From Inia geoffrensis (lineage: Eukaryota; Chordata; Mammalia; Artiodactyla; Iniidae), in the NCBI GenBank assembly GCA_036417435.1, contig CM070901.1:68806501-68870500 (forward strand): DNA of 64,000 nucleotides, written 5' to 3'. A program made the position numbers and the translations under genes. Below the pieces are notes generated by a model. It saw nothing but the letters and a program-made list of their open reading frames with translations. It made no database searches and was not told the origin of the DNA. The stretch's first letter is position 1; each line of letters begins with the position of its first letter. Shown piece after piece: positions 1 to 12,514 of the stretch.

Positions 1-1245
1 GACATGGCAGTGCGGGTTTAATATACATATATGTAGAATATATATGTACACACAGTTAGCACGGTCAGGGTGGGGATGGCTATCTTGGACAGGCAGGAGG
101 CTGGGGTCACTGTACTCTAGTGATTTGGCTAGGAGGTGTTCACAAGCCCAAGGTGCCAGGATATTGAGGGAGAGGGGTTACTGAGTCCCCTCCTGGACTA
201 AATTGGGGATCAGTGCAACAGAAAACACTGTAGTTAGCTTCTTCCCTTCTTTCTGGCTTGGGGGAGAGGGGGTTCTAGATCATGGAGAGAGGGAAGGTTG
301 CCTGCGATAACCGCGTTGGGACTCCGTAAGTGGGAGCAGGATTGGAGTTAAAACCTAAGGATCTCGATTCCCCAACCTCCCTAGGTTCAGGGGACTCCTG
401 TGCAACAGTCTGAGTAGGAATAAAGGAGTGGGACAGGGAACTCCTCTCTGCCTTCATCCCCACTCAGGCTCAGTGATGGGGCGTGTTCCCAGCACAGTCT
501 CTCCAGAGCAGAGGTGGGGGGCGGGGGGGGCGCTATCTAATGCTGGGTTCTCCATGGGGTTTGAACTTTGGGGCCAGGGAAGGATCCAGTGATCCTCTCT
601 CTTTAGGTCCCTGGCTCATACCCACCGTAGGCCCATGAGAGGGGAGCAAAAAGGGACCTGCTGGTGCCCAGGCCCTCCAACCTGAGGAACTACTGGAAAC
701 TGGACTCCTCAGCCAGTCCAGCTTTGGGGTACAAACACAAACTCTGGCTTTTCTTTGCCCCTTCCAGGTGGGGGTTGGGTAGCCTCTTCATCTTCCCTCT
801 CACTGCTTTTCATTAGATTCACCCACCTCTCCCATGCCTCACTCCTACCTCACCGCCTCATTGTAGGAAGAAAATACAGGCCCTTTTCTGCTCCCACACT
901 TTAGAGAGGTGGGGGAAGAGTGGAGGAAAGGGAAGTAGGAGGAATGTGCCCATTTCTATTTGCATAGAAATAGCCCCCAACTCCCCCTAGAGTGGGGAAA
1001 CTGAGCTCCCCCACCCCCAGCCCCTGACCCCCATCCCCTCACAAGGAGGAGGAACTAGATGAGCTAGACATATAGACAGACAGCCAGAGCGTGCGCACAC
1101 GCACACACACGCGCACAGTAAGGGGGTTAGGACCAGGTTAGTAAGTGGGTAGATGGGGGGGGATGCCCTTGCCCCCTCCCCTGGAGGATGGGGGAAGAGA
1201 ATGGTCTGATGAAGGTCCAACCTTCCTCCTCTTCCTCCCCCTTGC
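1..1245 (-). other. PEA15: PEA15 3' untranslated region (reaches the window edge)
   Basis: Sequence downstream of the PEA15 stop. The gene is known to have a long 3'UTR. No canonical AATAAA is seen on the minus strand here, but ATTAAA lies at 22-17, only a few bases from the edge, so cleavage would fall at or just outside position 1. A purine/pyrimidine-rich stretch and a short CA-rich run (about 1095-1118) are present. Confidence 0.6.
17..22 (-). terminator. candidate poly(A) signal ATTAAA for PEA15
   Basis: The plus strand reads tttaat, which is ATTAAA on the gene strand, the second most common mammalian poly(A) hexamer. Its distance from the stop (~1.2 kb) is reasonable. The cleavage site itself would be at or beyond the window edge. 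Confidence 0.4.
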
Positions 1246-1310
1246 TCAGGCTTTCTTCGGTGGAGGAGCCAATTTGATGATCTCTTCCTCAGAGGGCTGC
1301 CGGATAATGT
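1246..1310 (-). CDS. PEA15: PEA15 coding exon 3 (last exon, coding part)
   Basis: 65 nt from the acceptor AG at 1312-1311 to TGA at 1248-1246. It encodes residues 110-130, with Ser116 and the C-terminus APPPKKA. Confidence 0.96.
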
Positions 1311-3183
1311 CTGGGGGCAAAAAGGGATGTGTCCAGGGACAGAAGTCATGGGAGGCAGTAGGCAGGCTAACTGATCATAAGCCTCTGTTCTCCCAGAATT
1401 CAATTATTCCACAGATAATCCATGGGAGGGGCAGAGGTACATATTAAAGGCATGGCCTCTTACCTTTGTACTTCTTGGCACTGGGGATACGGGTTAGCTT
1501 GGTGTCCAGCTCATCTTCCTCAGAGATCTTCAGAACACGGGTTCTGTAGTCAACCACCATAGTGAGTAGGTCAGGACGGCGGGAGATCTCAAAGATGTGC
1601 TCGATATAAGAGAGGTTGTCTGGAGGAAGGCAGGAGACTGAGGATCAGAGCTAGGCTGTAGAGGTCAGCTTCCCCTACACTGCTGGATTAGGCTTCAGGA
1701 ACCAAGACTGAGTTGCTCATGTTGGTTACTGGAGGAGGCAACACTGGAAGAAGAGGGGCAACTAAGCCAGGAAAAGAAAGCTAAAGCACCAAAAAACAGT
1801 AGAGAACTATTCTCAGGAAGGGCAGATCATTGATGAGTGAAGTTTCTAGATTACAGATTTAGAATGAGGGATTTAGGTTAAATACCAGGTTCCACATTGA
1901 CTGGAGGGGAGAAGAGAAAAATTAACCAGGCTTCCAGATACCCAACATCCACCCTGTCCCTCTTTCACTTTTCCTCCAAGCAAGCATCAGAATTTCCCAG
2001 CAACACATGTAGGACAAGAAGGGTGGGATCTGTAGACAACCCAGGAGAGATTCTGGGCCTAGTGAGAAGGGTAATTCTGAATGAGAAGGCACAGACATGA
2101 CCAGAGGGATGATGTCCATGGGTTGGCCAGTTCTAGGAGATTGCAGATGCCTTCTTGCCTGGCTCCTCCCCTCTACTGCAGTAGTACCCTAAGTCAGCGG
2201 CCCCCAACCATTTTAGCACCAGGGACCGGTTTGGTGGAAGACAATTTTTCCATGGACAGGGTGGGCGGGGGTGGGATGGTTCAAGCTGTAATTCGAGCGG
2301 TGGGGAGCGAGCGGTAGATGAAGCTTCGCTCACTCGCGCCCACTCCTCACCTCTTGCTGTGCGGCCCGATTCCTAACAGGACCACTATGGACCCCTGTCC
2401 TAAGTGTAGCATGTCCTCCTTCAGCCTCCCTCCCTTCATTCCATGCTACAGATTAGTATCTCTGAAGCACCCTCAGGTCACTCACCTTACCTATCAAATA
2501 CCCTGTCACTCAAGGCCCTCCACAACACAGTCTTAACTTACCTTTCCAGACACTTGTAAACATACTATGTTCCTCTGCCTAGCATGTTCTCCTTTAGATC
2601 CTGCCTTTGAAATCCCACTTGCCCTTCAGGGCCATTTTAAATACCAGTTCCTCCCCAAAGCCCTTTCCAGAGCAATGGTCTCTAAAAGTGAATAAGAAAA
2701 TGTTAGAACTTGTGGTTTAAGTTTTATCACTTTTAAGTCCTATTTTAATGTTTTATTATATATATGATAATAGCACAGTAGGATCTGTGTAACATTTTTT
2801 GCTGAATAATATTTTTTACTGAGAAGGGCACCATGAAGAATGTAAAGACCACTGCCCTAGAGCAGCCCCTCTACTCTCTTAGAGCACCCCTCTTATTCTG
2901 CCTTGTCAGAAAGGAGTGCACTTTGTATAGGAGCTCTGAGCTCATTTCTATTTGCTGAATGAACTGAGCCTGAACGGCTGTTGGTAGGATGCCTGTGTCC
3001 CCCTCCCCCACCTTTGTCCAGCTTGTTGTGGCTCTCCAGGAAGCTAAACCAGGCACTGCCAGTAGTGATCTCCTCGCTCTTCTCACTGGGGATGTCCTCC
3101 TTGCAGGCTGACTTGAGCTGTTCCAGATCTTCAAGGGTGATGTTGTTGGTCAGGTCCTGGAGGAGGGTCCCGTACTCGGCCAT
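1246..3183 (-). CDS. PEA15: PEA15, proliferation and apoptosis adaptor protein 15 (3 coding exons)
   Basis: The coding sequence joins 3183-3012, 1619-1464 and 1310-1246 (minus strand), 393 nt for 130 residues plus stop, the usual mammalian length. Residues 1-80 form the death effector domain, with the RxDLL motif RRPDLL at 71-76. A leucine-rich export-type stretch lies near residues 7-17. The C-terminal tail carries the known phosphosites in context: Ser104 (RIPSAKK) and Ser116 (RQPSEEE). All junctions are GT/AG and phases agree (1, 1). From family knowledge the protein sequesters ERK1/2 in the cytoplasm and binds FADD to block death-receptor signalling. No lesion is seen, and the protein appears identical to the human one as I remember it. 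The promoter is the CpG island near 9.5 kb, leaving a ~6 kb first intron. Confidence 0.97.
1464..1619 (-). CDS. PEA15: PEA15 coding exon 2
   Basis: 156 nt, acceptor AG at 1621-1620 and donor GT at 1463-1462, phase 1 at both ends. It encodes residues 58-109, including the RRPDLL motif and Ser104. Confidence 0.96.
2195..2390 (-). mobile_element. MER1-type hAT DNA transposon fragment (PEA15 intron)
   Basis: The start 'cccccaaccattttagcacc agggaccgg' and the later 'gcgagcggtagatgaagcttcgctcac' section match the MER1 family end and internal sequence as I remember it. The copy near 63.6 kb is its relative. Old and diverged. Confidence 0.65.
3012..3183 (-). CDS. PEA15: PEA15 coding exon 1 (gene exon 2)
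   Basis: The ATG is at 3183-3181, starting [10 protein letters not shown]. The exon opens 2 bases upstream, after an AG acceptor at 3187-3186. The donor GT is at 3011-3010, after the first base of the Asp58 codon. It encodes residues 1-57, most of the death effector domain. Confidence 0.96.
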
Positions 3184-5177
3184 GACTGGGGTTGGGGGGA
3201 ACAAAGGGAGAGGAGGCTGAGCTTGAGGTTCACTCACTGGCACTACCCACCTCTCCTCTACCCTACCAGCAAGTGCCTGGAACACAGAGGTTGGGGAGGC
3301 TAGGACTGGAGGGAGAAAAGGAAGACCTAAGGGAGGTAGGAGTAGACAGGAAGAAACTGGGAAGCTAGGGGCCAGGCTGGAGTCTAGAGTGAAAAGTCAC
3401 ACCTCCTTCTCCCCACCATCTTTTTTCTTCCTTTCCCCCCCCCCAACAGTAACCCTGGCAACATCTCCCCGACTGAGGAGGCGGTTACCATAGCAACCTG
3501 CTCCCGACTTTCTCACCCGCTGTCTCCAAGTCCCCCCCAACCAGAATCACCCCACCCACCTGCAACCCCTCCCCCTGTCAAACAAAACAAAACACACTAA
3601 AACGACCAGGGAGAGGCTTGCTGTGGCAGTGAGAAGCTAAAAAGAAGGGGCTGGGGGAGGTTGATTGGAGCTCATGTTCTAGCTTCCATTCTTTCCCAGA
3701 AGCAAAGGGGGTCCCTCACTTCAACTCCCCACCACCCCACTAATGACTCATTTTGGATAGATGCCTAGTTGCCTGGTCAAATGGTCCCCTGGCCCCTCCA
3801 TGCTCAGCCCTGTATTCAGTCATTAGGTCTCGGGATGGGCGGGGGAGGGTGAAGCAATGGGCTACCCCCACCTTTGCGGAGCCCATTTTCTCCCTTGATT
3901 GCTGCTGGGCCTCTACACAGCCCTTTCTCCTAGCCTTTGTGCTATGCCTACAGCCCCCGCGCCCAAGAATACCAAGCGGCTGGCTCTGGCCCCCTGCCCA
4001 GTTCCCAGGCTGGCTGGGTGGCAGGGAGAAGGGGTTCAGATGCAGCTTTGGGAAAGTCTGGCAGGAAGGGGGCTGCCACTTCTGCTTGCATCAACATCCC
4101 GCTGGCACTACCTTCAGCATGACCTCCCGCAGGGGGCTGGGGAAGGCCGGATCTCATCTAGGCCTTCACCCCATCCCTCTTCTATGAAGATTTTTAGGTG
4201 AAAAGGGAGAGGACATTCAAGGCCCTCCTTCCACTAAGATAGGGACTGTGGCTAAGACGGGAAGAAAGAAGGTCAGACCTTAGAATGAACTTTCCGGATT
4301 TGATAAAATGTGAAACTCTAGTGGTGAGTTTTAAAAAGGGGCTTTTTCCCCCCACAATGACTATATATTTCTTTTATAATTAAAAAGTAAAGCATTTTAA
4401 AAAGTAAATTATGGCATAAACACTCTGTGGCTAGACTAAGGGGTGGGGCAAGGAGCTAGATGACCTTGTACTTGACTGAGACTGCCCACAAATCACCCCA
4501 ACAATGGGCTGGGAATGTAGCAGAAAGGGACTAGGTGACACACCCCATATTCCTTATTTCCACCTACATGCAGGGAAACTGAGGGAGAGAAGCATGCACC
4601 CAGGAGGCCCCATTCCCAGCCCCCTACTTGGACCAGAACAAACAAGCCTTCCTTGGTGGCAGGCACTGTGACACAAACACACAATAAGCCAGGCAGCAGG
4701 GCCAGCATGAGCCCCACAAGAAACAGGCACTTATACACATGCTCACTTGCACACCCAGGTGCAACCAGACAGAGGGCCCAGCGGTGGCCCTGCCAGGCTG
4801 GGCCAGAAACAATGCTCTCTGACTGTCAGCACCAGGAACCGTCTCGCCTTGAAATCTAGGTCACAGCAGCGGGCTCTGGAGCTCAGCCCCCACCCCCCTC
4901 CACTGATAATCCAAGGACAGAAAAGGGGGGGGGGAATGTAGACAAGGGGAATGATGGGGACAGGGTTCAGAGATGGGGATAATAATGGAGGTGGGGTGTG
5001 AAGAGAGCTGAAGAGAAAAGGGCAGCTTGGGAAGGAGGCAAGATGCCCTCAAGAAGGCTGCCCCAGTCGAGGAGACCCTGCGACCAAGCCCTTAGCTGGA
5101 AAATGGGACAGACTTTAGGACCATAGTGCCCTGCTTTCACATAGAAGAAGAGTTTGTAAATACAGAGATCCTGTGGG

Positions 5178-5218
5178 AGGAGAGAGCGGGAGAGAGCGAG
5201 AGAGAGAGCGAGAGAGAG

Positions 5219-5278
<60 letters not shown>

Positions 5279-5298
5279 CGAGAGCGAGAGCGAGAGCG

Positions 5299-5359
<61 letters not shown>
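5178..5359. repeat. compound microsatellite (GA)n then (GT)n in PEA15 intron 1
   Basis: Positions ~5178-5301 are almost pure GA with interspersed GC steps. Positions 5302-5359 are an unbroken TG run of ~29 units. It yields artificial Arg/Glu- and Val/Cys-repeat frames that are not genes. Confidence 0.95.
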
Positions 5360-5361
<2 letters not shown>

Positions 5362-8300
5362 CTCCTGGGAGGAGTTAAGATTTAGGACTCTGAATTGAAA
5401 ACACAGACTTACAGGGGAGGTGGGCAGGAAGGGATTAATGTGTATTAGACACCTACCCACAAAGGCTGGGGGCGGTGAGTAGGAGCTTTCTGTGAGAGTG
5501 AAACAGATACAAGGAGGCCCCTAAGAGAAATGGGGGTGGGAATGTGTGTGTGCCAGAATCCTCTGTATGGATGCTGATCCCTGGGTGTGGGCACAGGTAC
5601 AGGGAGGAGGCAGTGCTGGTATCTGTGGGTGTGTTTGGATGTTCTGGTAATGGACGTGTATGTGCCAGCACTGGATGTGTGGCTTTGAGTGTATGTGGTC
5701 TGTGTGTATGTGTCTGACCAGCTGAGAGTATGTGTAAGAAAGCAGATAATCACAGGCTCACATCCAGAGAAAAGAGGAAGGGTAAGGGGAGCCTAGAGAA
5801 TGGAGGAAGAGAACTGGTGTTGGGAGAGGGAAAGAGACTGAGCCTGCAAATAAGGAATCCTTGGGGCGGGGGAGGGGCACAGGGAGCACACAGAGTCCAC
5901 GAAGAGAAGGCTGCAGCCTCAGCTCAGTGGTTACCATGGCAACCTCAGTTCTGGGTGCCCCCCCCCCATTCAGTTGTCAGGACAATGACACCACTGGATA
6001 GGAGGGATGTGGGGAGTGGTGGGTAAGAAGAGACAGAAGGGATAGGAGAAGGGCCCGGTAAGGGTGCAGGGAAAGGCAACCTAGTGTCCTGCCTCCCTAG
6101 AGAGATCCCATTTGCCCAGGCCTGGGTGTGGCAGCAGGGGCAAGGGCAGGGGAGTTTGGGGGAAATTTCCTTACTTGGTGCTCAAGCTTCCCTGGTCAAC
6201 CATGGTCCAGTTGTAGTCTGGCCATGGTAGGTGGGGCTTGGCAGAAGCTTGGCTCCTTCACCCTCCATGTTGCTTTTCTCACCCAAGACTTAGAATTCCA
6301 TAGGGCCTATAGAGAAGTCTCCTGCCCTCATAGCTCTGAAGAGTCCTCCTGATCTCTGGAACAGTGCAGAGGCTGCCCAGGGAACACCAGGCAGCCTGGG
6401 CGGACGCCACTCTTGGGACAGGATACTTGGGCAGGAACCGGGAACCGGGGCTGAGGCTGCCAGGAAGTCAGTCCCCTTCCCTCCCAGATCATTCTGTGCT
6501 CTGCTCACCGCTTCCTCACACCTTCCTTCCTTCCTTCCTCACTCTCCTTCCGAGCTGGCCCCAGGTGGGGCCCTGACAAAAGTCAAACCAACTGAGGATG
6601 CTGAGGAAGAGGGGCAGGAGGTAAGGATTATATTCTGACCTTCTAGGGTAGTAGTTGGGAGCATGACAGGTGGGTGCTCCATGGGCACTGGGGGAGGAAG
6701 GCGCGGGCCCTGGGAACACTTTGAGAGCCTAGCAAAATGGGATAACCACCTGTGGAGGAGGTGGTAGCACCAAAAGAATTTCTGTGCATTTGGACATTAA
6801 TTTATGATTATCCTCTCCCTAGCATTTGGTTCCAAATACTCAGTAAATTTAAGAAGCCTGAGAATTAGGAGGTGCTATTCCTCCCTCCCTCCCTCACATC
6901 GGCTGCAGCTGCCTAAGGCTGAGGGGAACTGCAAAGACCTGGAGATCCTGCAGTGGGCAGGAGGCGGCCTGTAGGCACTCAAGTCTGTCAGTCTTGTTGC
7001 CTGGGGTTTGGGGTGGGAGGCTGTTGATCACAGCAAAGCAGAGGGCTGGGAAGGGAGAGAGCAGGGTTCCTACTTTAAATTTTATCTGGGCCCCAAATTC
7101 AAGCAGTCCTATAGTTCGTCCCTAATTATTCCTTTACTATCATACTCAACTGACTTCTTCCCATAGCTTCTATTCAGCTTTTTGGGGGGAGGGTGGGGGA
7201 GGATGCCTTTATTTCTGTAAAGTAGGAAGAAGAGGATTCTAAGCCTCCAGAGTCAGCCTGGGAATGAGGGGGTGGGATGGGACACCTGGACCTCAAAATG
7301 TTCAGTCCAAGAAGCAAAATGGGTTACCCCTGGCTACAAAGACAGGGTTAAGCTTTAAGCCCTTAGTCAAGAGAAGAAGGATCGGACCCAGGATGAGAGC
7401 ATCAGAAGATACCTGGCATTGGATCAGGCCGGGCAGAGGAGAGGGAATGGGGCCTCTACTGCTCTCTACTCATCTGATTCTCTCTTCCTCCTTCTGTTTC
7501 TCCCCCATCTCTCTATCTCTTCCTCATCTATTACCTCTCTCTCTAGTCTTTCAGTCTCTCTTTTCCTCCTTTCCTTTCAATGGGCTTTCATCCTGTCCCA
7601 CCTGGTGGTAGCCAAGAATACTTAGGACTCCTGGGTTCTGTGACTTGGTGTCCCCATTTCAGGATTCAGAGCTACTATACTAGCTATACTAGGAAGGAGT
7701 GAGTGTCCCTGCTATAAAGAGAGTAAGTTTAGTGGGGAGGGGCCTGGATTGGTTGGCTGCGTACAGGTTGGTGATGTCCACCATTGCACTGTGGTGGAGG
7801 CTCTGTGTGAAAGAGTGAGGGGATGGCATGGCAGGGTGTGACTCTGGTCCTCTTCTTCATGCATGACAACACATGCACACATGATGGGCACAGGTTATCA
7901 GGGAAGTGAGGAAGTAGGCAACCAGGGCAGCTGGCAGCCTAGGGCATCTCTGGCATTTCCCCAATGGAGTGTTTAACCACAAAGGGAAGAGCAATTAAAG
8001 CTAATCGCTCTGACAGCCTGGAGGCCAGACACATAGGGAAACAAAACACACATACTCAGCATGTTTCCCCTAACTCCCAGTGGTCTCACCACCATCCTGC
8101 TTTCATCCTCCCTAATTTCTGAGCCTCTGTCGTCCATTCCCCAGCACTCTCCCCACTCATCTGACCATCTCTGCTTCTCACTTCCTTCTCCCCATTCCCT
8201 GACTGTATCTCTGTCCCTCTGTGTCCCTCTCTTGATGTCTGTCGCCTCTCACACACATTCCCCTCATTCTCTCTCTCTGACTTGGGCCTCCATTCTTGGC

Positions 8301-8939
8301 TGACTCATACTCATTCTTTCTTTTTCTCTCTCTCCCTTTCTTCCATCCCCCCTCCATCCCTTGGCCACTCAGATGCCCAGAAGCCAGCCACTCCTAGCAC
8401 CCTAAGCTCCAACTGGACCCAGTAAGAGAGGCCACCAGCAACCCTACCCTCACTACTCACCCAGTTTCAAAGCACCAGGCTCACTCGCCCTCAAGATCCT
8501 GTCTCCCTGTCCTGGATTGAGACCAGGATTTTCTACCATGTTTTCTCACTGTTTTAAAGAGGGGCGATCTGAAGCCCAGGGCTGGGAGAAGATGCCCAGA
8601 AAATTAGGGTGGACTTGGGGATGGTGGCCCCCACTCAGCTGTCCTGTTAGACTGATATTCTGCCAGGAGACTTGCACATGGGAGGCAGTGGGAGTGAGGT
8701 GGGGGCTTGGATGTGTAGTGCAGGGCCCTTTGTGATTTGCTGTGTGCAGTCGATGTGTGTAAGAGTCACATGGGTGTGTGTCACCGTGTGTGCTGGCGTG
8801 TCTCTTGTAGGTGTGTGTGTCCCTGTCAGTTTTGATACTGATTATATGAAATTAATTAGGGGCTTTACGTTAGCTACTTCTCTCCTGTACACCCCCCAGC
8901 TCCCGACTCCTTCCCTCTGGACAAGCCTTCGACAATCTC

Positions 8940-9486
8940 ACCTCTACCCCAGGTGCAGAGGGCTGGGTGAGGGCACGTGGTGCCAGCCGCCGGCTTTGAG
9001 CCCTCGGAGCAGGGGCGGCTGCCGGCGGAACTGAGGCAGGGCTGGGCCGGGAGACCGCCAGCCGAGGCGAGTCCGAAGCCAGAGAACGGGAGGGAGGGGC
9101 GGGAGCTGGCCCGGCCGAGCCGGCTGGGCGGGAAGCAGGCTCCATCCTAATCCCCAGGCCCCGGTCCGACTCCCAAACTGCTGGTCAGAGTGGAACAGGC
9201 GGCCGGAGCCACGCCGCCTCCAGCACACACCGCGCTCGGAGCGCACCGACAGAGACGGAGCCCGTGGGGCCTGACACGGAGCGGACCCCTCCGGGGCCCC
9301 CACGCTCCGCATCTGTCTCCAGGCGTCCCGGATCGACGCCCCTCCAAGCCCACACCCCCAAATCTGCCCCTCCCCGCGACACTTTCCCTCTCGGCCCTCT
9401 CACCGCCTCCGGGGCTGAGCGCTCGGGGAGCGGGCACTCCGGCGTCCCCGGTTCCTGAGCAGCGTCCGGAACCTCCTCCTTGGCTC

Positions 9487-9520
<34 letters not shown>

Positions 9521-9760
9521 TTCTGCTGCCGCCGCCGCCTCTTCCGCTCGCGGAGCCGGAGCCCGAGCCCAGCGCCGCCTCACCCCACCCGGCTGGCCCG
9601 TGATGTCAGAGCCGGGGAGGGGCGGGGGGCGGGGAGCGGCGGGAGAGGGGGAGGGGAGGCAGCAGGGGGCTGGGGTTCTGGAAGACTCCTGGGACGGGGG
9701 CAGAAGTGCGGGAGGGCTGGAGCAGCGACGCCGCCTCCTCCCCTAAACAGCGAACCCCAA
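8940..9760 (-). promoter_or_regulatory. CpG island / PEA15 promoter and non-coding first exon region
   Basis: An abrupt rise in GC content and CpG density marks a CpG-island promoter. It contains GC-box (Sp1-type) clusters near 9616-9640 and a CRE-like TGATGTCA at 9601-9608. A good donor (GCG|GTGAGA, GT at 9403-9402) could end a non-coding first exon of about 9404-9590 that includes the triplet repeat. A second good donor (AGAG|GTGAGA) lies near 8937-8943. The start site and the exact exon 1 limits cannot be fixed from sequence alone. Confidence 0.7.
9487..9540. repeat. CCG/CGG triplet repeat in the PEA15 first-exon region
   Basis: About 11 uninterrupted CCG units at 9487-9520, then a short break and four more GCC units. 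On the gene strand this reads (CGG)n and would probably lie in the 5'UTR. It also produces spurious poly-Ala and poly-Pro frames on both strands. Confidence 0.85.
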
Positions 9761-12510
9761 TTCTCAGATTTAATTCTTCCCAAAGGGACACACTCCTTCC
9801 CTTACGACTTTTCTGTGACCACAGTGGCTGGGACCCTGGGAGGCAAAGAGTAAGTTAGGGTTTAAGGGTTTGGAAGTCCTTTGGCGTCTGGATCCTCTTA
9901 GATGCTTGACTCAGTATTTGTAAAAACCTTTTCCCCTTATGGGTCAGGGGAGCCGTAGTAAAAGACTGCTCAGATTTATCCACCTTGGAAGGTGGGGGAG
10001 GAGGAAGGAGTAGGGGCAAGAAGCAAAAAGGGGGCCTCCTTCGCCTGCTCTGGAGCCACAGATCTTCTCTCTCCAGGATGATGCCAGCTGGCCCCTTGTG
10101 TTCCTCTCACCTTTCCCAAATATACCGCCCTCCCGCCTTCCCCCCACCATGATGTAATTTTATTTCTGGGGAGAAAAAGAGCAGCAATGAGCTCAGCATG
10201 CAAATATAGACAACTTGCAGAGCTACTCTCAGCTCTGTCTCCTAGCTCTGCCCCTCTGCCCAGGCCCAGCATGGCAGCTCTCACTTCCCTTCTACCCCAG
10301 GGACTTTCCTCCCCCAGATTCTTAGCCAGACTGAAAGAGGGAAGGAATAAGATGCTCTGTTATCATTGCCAGCCTAAGAGGTCTCTCAACTCTGGCAGAG
10401 CCTGGCCCGGGGACAAGGTCTGAGCCCCATCAGTGTCTGTGCCACCTCCAGGAACGCCCCGGCTTCACTTCAGTTCCAGCCTGGCAGAGACCCCTCAGGA
10501 AGCCTCAGGTGAGCCCATCCCTTCTTGAGTCTACACTGCCCCTAGAAGAGGCTGAGGCTACTGCTGCGTTGGATTTCACAGCCCTTCTCTTTGCTTTCGC
10601 CATCCTATTCCCCCAGTGTGCCATGTCACTGCCCCTTTGATAGCAACACACCCTCATAATTTGCCTTTGCATATATCTCATTTGTTCTGAGTTGTAGGGC
10701 CAAAACTCATTTTATTGACCCATCTTTGAGACTCAGAGAAGCTGAATGACTTATCTACAGTCAGTGAAAGGTCCAGGTCTTTTAGGTACAGGAGATTTGG
10801 GCTTCATGCTGACTCTGCTCCTTTCTTAGGTAGGTTATGCCTCTGAGCCTCATTAAGGGCAAGACGGGGACACTGATGCCTATCTCACAGTGTTCTTCTG
10901 AGTTTTAGAAATTGTCTCTAGTGACTGGCACAGATGGGTGGTTAAAACATGGGAGCTATTATTTAGTCTGGGGCCTTCCACTGACCTATGCTAGAGAGTT
11001 AAGTTTCATAATATTTTTGTATTGGCCCAGTGCCCGTACTATGTATTAAACATTTATTAAATGGGTGCAAGTTGGATGAATACATGGTTTCTACTCTATA
11101 CTCCTGCCACCAATTCCAGGAAGACTTCCTGGATTTGTCTGTGGAGGGTGAAAACTCCTCTCACCTCAGGTCTCATTCTTCCATACTCAGAGATCCTCTA
11201 AGTTGTCCAGCAACACGTTTATACCCAGTCCATGAAAGCTGTAACATCTGTTAGTTATGGGCTTGTTCAGTTGTTTGGTTCCTCCCCCCCTACTCCTTAC
11301 TCCTTTACACTTACCCCAGCCTGGGCCTGTGCTGGAGAGAATGTGGGTCCTTCCTGCCAAGATCACCAGCAGGCTCAGGTCTGGGGGATGCCCTTTGAAC
11401 AAAGCTCAGCGTCTCCTCTGCACTCCCACGACCACCACTCTGATCCGTGTTCTCCCACCTCCATCAGATTATTATAACTGTCTGATAAGAGTTGGACTTC
11501 CTGCCTCTGGTATCTCCATCGGCTTCCTTCCCTCTATCCATCCTGCTCATCACTGCCAGATTAAATGTTGCCCTTCCTCCCCAGCTCACAGGACTAAATC
11601 CAGACACCTCTGCGACCTAGCCCCGGATGCCCACCCAACCTCGTGGCCACCACTTGAACCTCTCTGCTTGTCTCTTTGGTCTCCTCTGTGCCCCAACATG
11701 GCACACGCATTCTGGCAGTGCTTTTGATGTTTTCACTACTTGAAATGTTTCCTCCCCAACTCCTTTGCCCTAATCAAATCCCACTATTCATTTAAGGCCT
11801 AGAAAATGCTCACTTCCTTTATGAAGCCGTCAAAGTCCACTCTCATCTGTCTCTTCTGAGGCCATTCTATTCATTTGTTCCTTCTTTTAACAAACATTTA
11901 TTAGGGACTACTTTTGGTGTGCCAGGCCCTGTGGACACAGAGAAAAAGCCTGAGGTCCTGCCTTCAAGGGGCTCACAATCTGGTGGAGAAGACAGACATG
12001 TAAATGAAGAGCTAGTACTAGAATAGAGGTGGACAGAGAGAGTGCAGTGGGAGCCCAGAGGAGGGAGCTGCAGGAGGGGCCACCTCTGGGAAGGCCGCAC
12101 CGAGGAAGTGTTTTTTGGGCTCAGTCTTGCCATTCAAATAAGCTGCAAGGGGGGGTGCTATCAAGCAGCACATAATCACTTAATTACATATTGCTTTGTA
12201 TTTTTCTTCAGCTCTTTAGTGTGCTTGTCTTGACTTCCCAGTGAGGCTAATCAGCTCGAGAGCAGGGACAGGCCCAGCACTCTCTGTTCTCCCAAAGCCT
12301 GACAGCAGTCCTGGACAAACACCATGTGTTCAGAAAAGCCTTTTTGACTTGCAGCAGATAAATAATCCAAGCTTCTCTGGGATAACTGCCTGGAGGGAGG
12401 AGCCCCACGCCCCTGCTATCACAGTCCCCTAACAAGGTACCCACACCTTAAATCCCCATCCTCTGGCTGCCTCCCTCCTGCCATAGGGGTGAGACCTCAT
12501 CAGCAGACAC
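9761..12510. other. PEA15-CASQ1 intergenic spacer
   Basis: No coding exon recognised. It holds diverged L2-like sequence (about 11440-11860) and an A/T-rich relic near 11870-11900. GC content falls sharply after the CpG island ends. Confidence 0.6.
11440..11862 (+). mobile_element. L2 LINE 3'-end fragment
   Basis: The stretch with 'actaaatccagacacctctg', cctagcc and later 'ttcatttaaggcctagaaaa' has the layout of an old L2 3' region. Highly diverged, so limits are approximate. Confidence 0.5.
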
Positions 12511-12514
12511 TTGC

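Noticed and set aside
5126..5460. Arg/Glu- and Ser/Leu-repeat open frames
   Set aside because: They are direct translations of the GA/TG microsatellite in PEA15 intron 1.
9185..9603. Long open frames on both strands of the CpG island (Pro- and Ala-rich)
   Set aside because: High GC removes stop codons by chance and the CCG repeat makes poly-Pro/poly-Ala. The strand and position fit a PEA15 promoter and 5'UTR instead.
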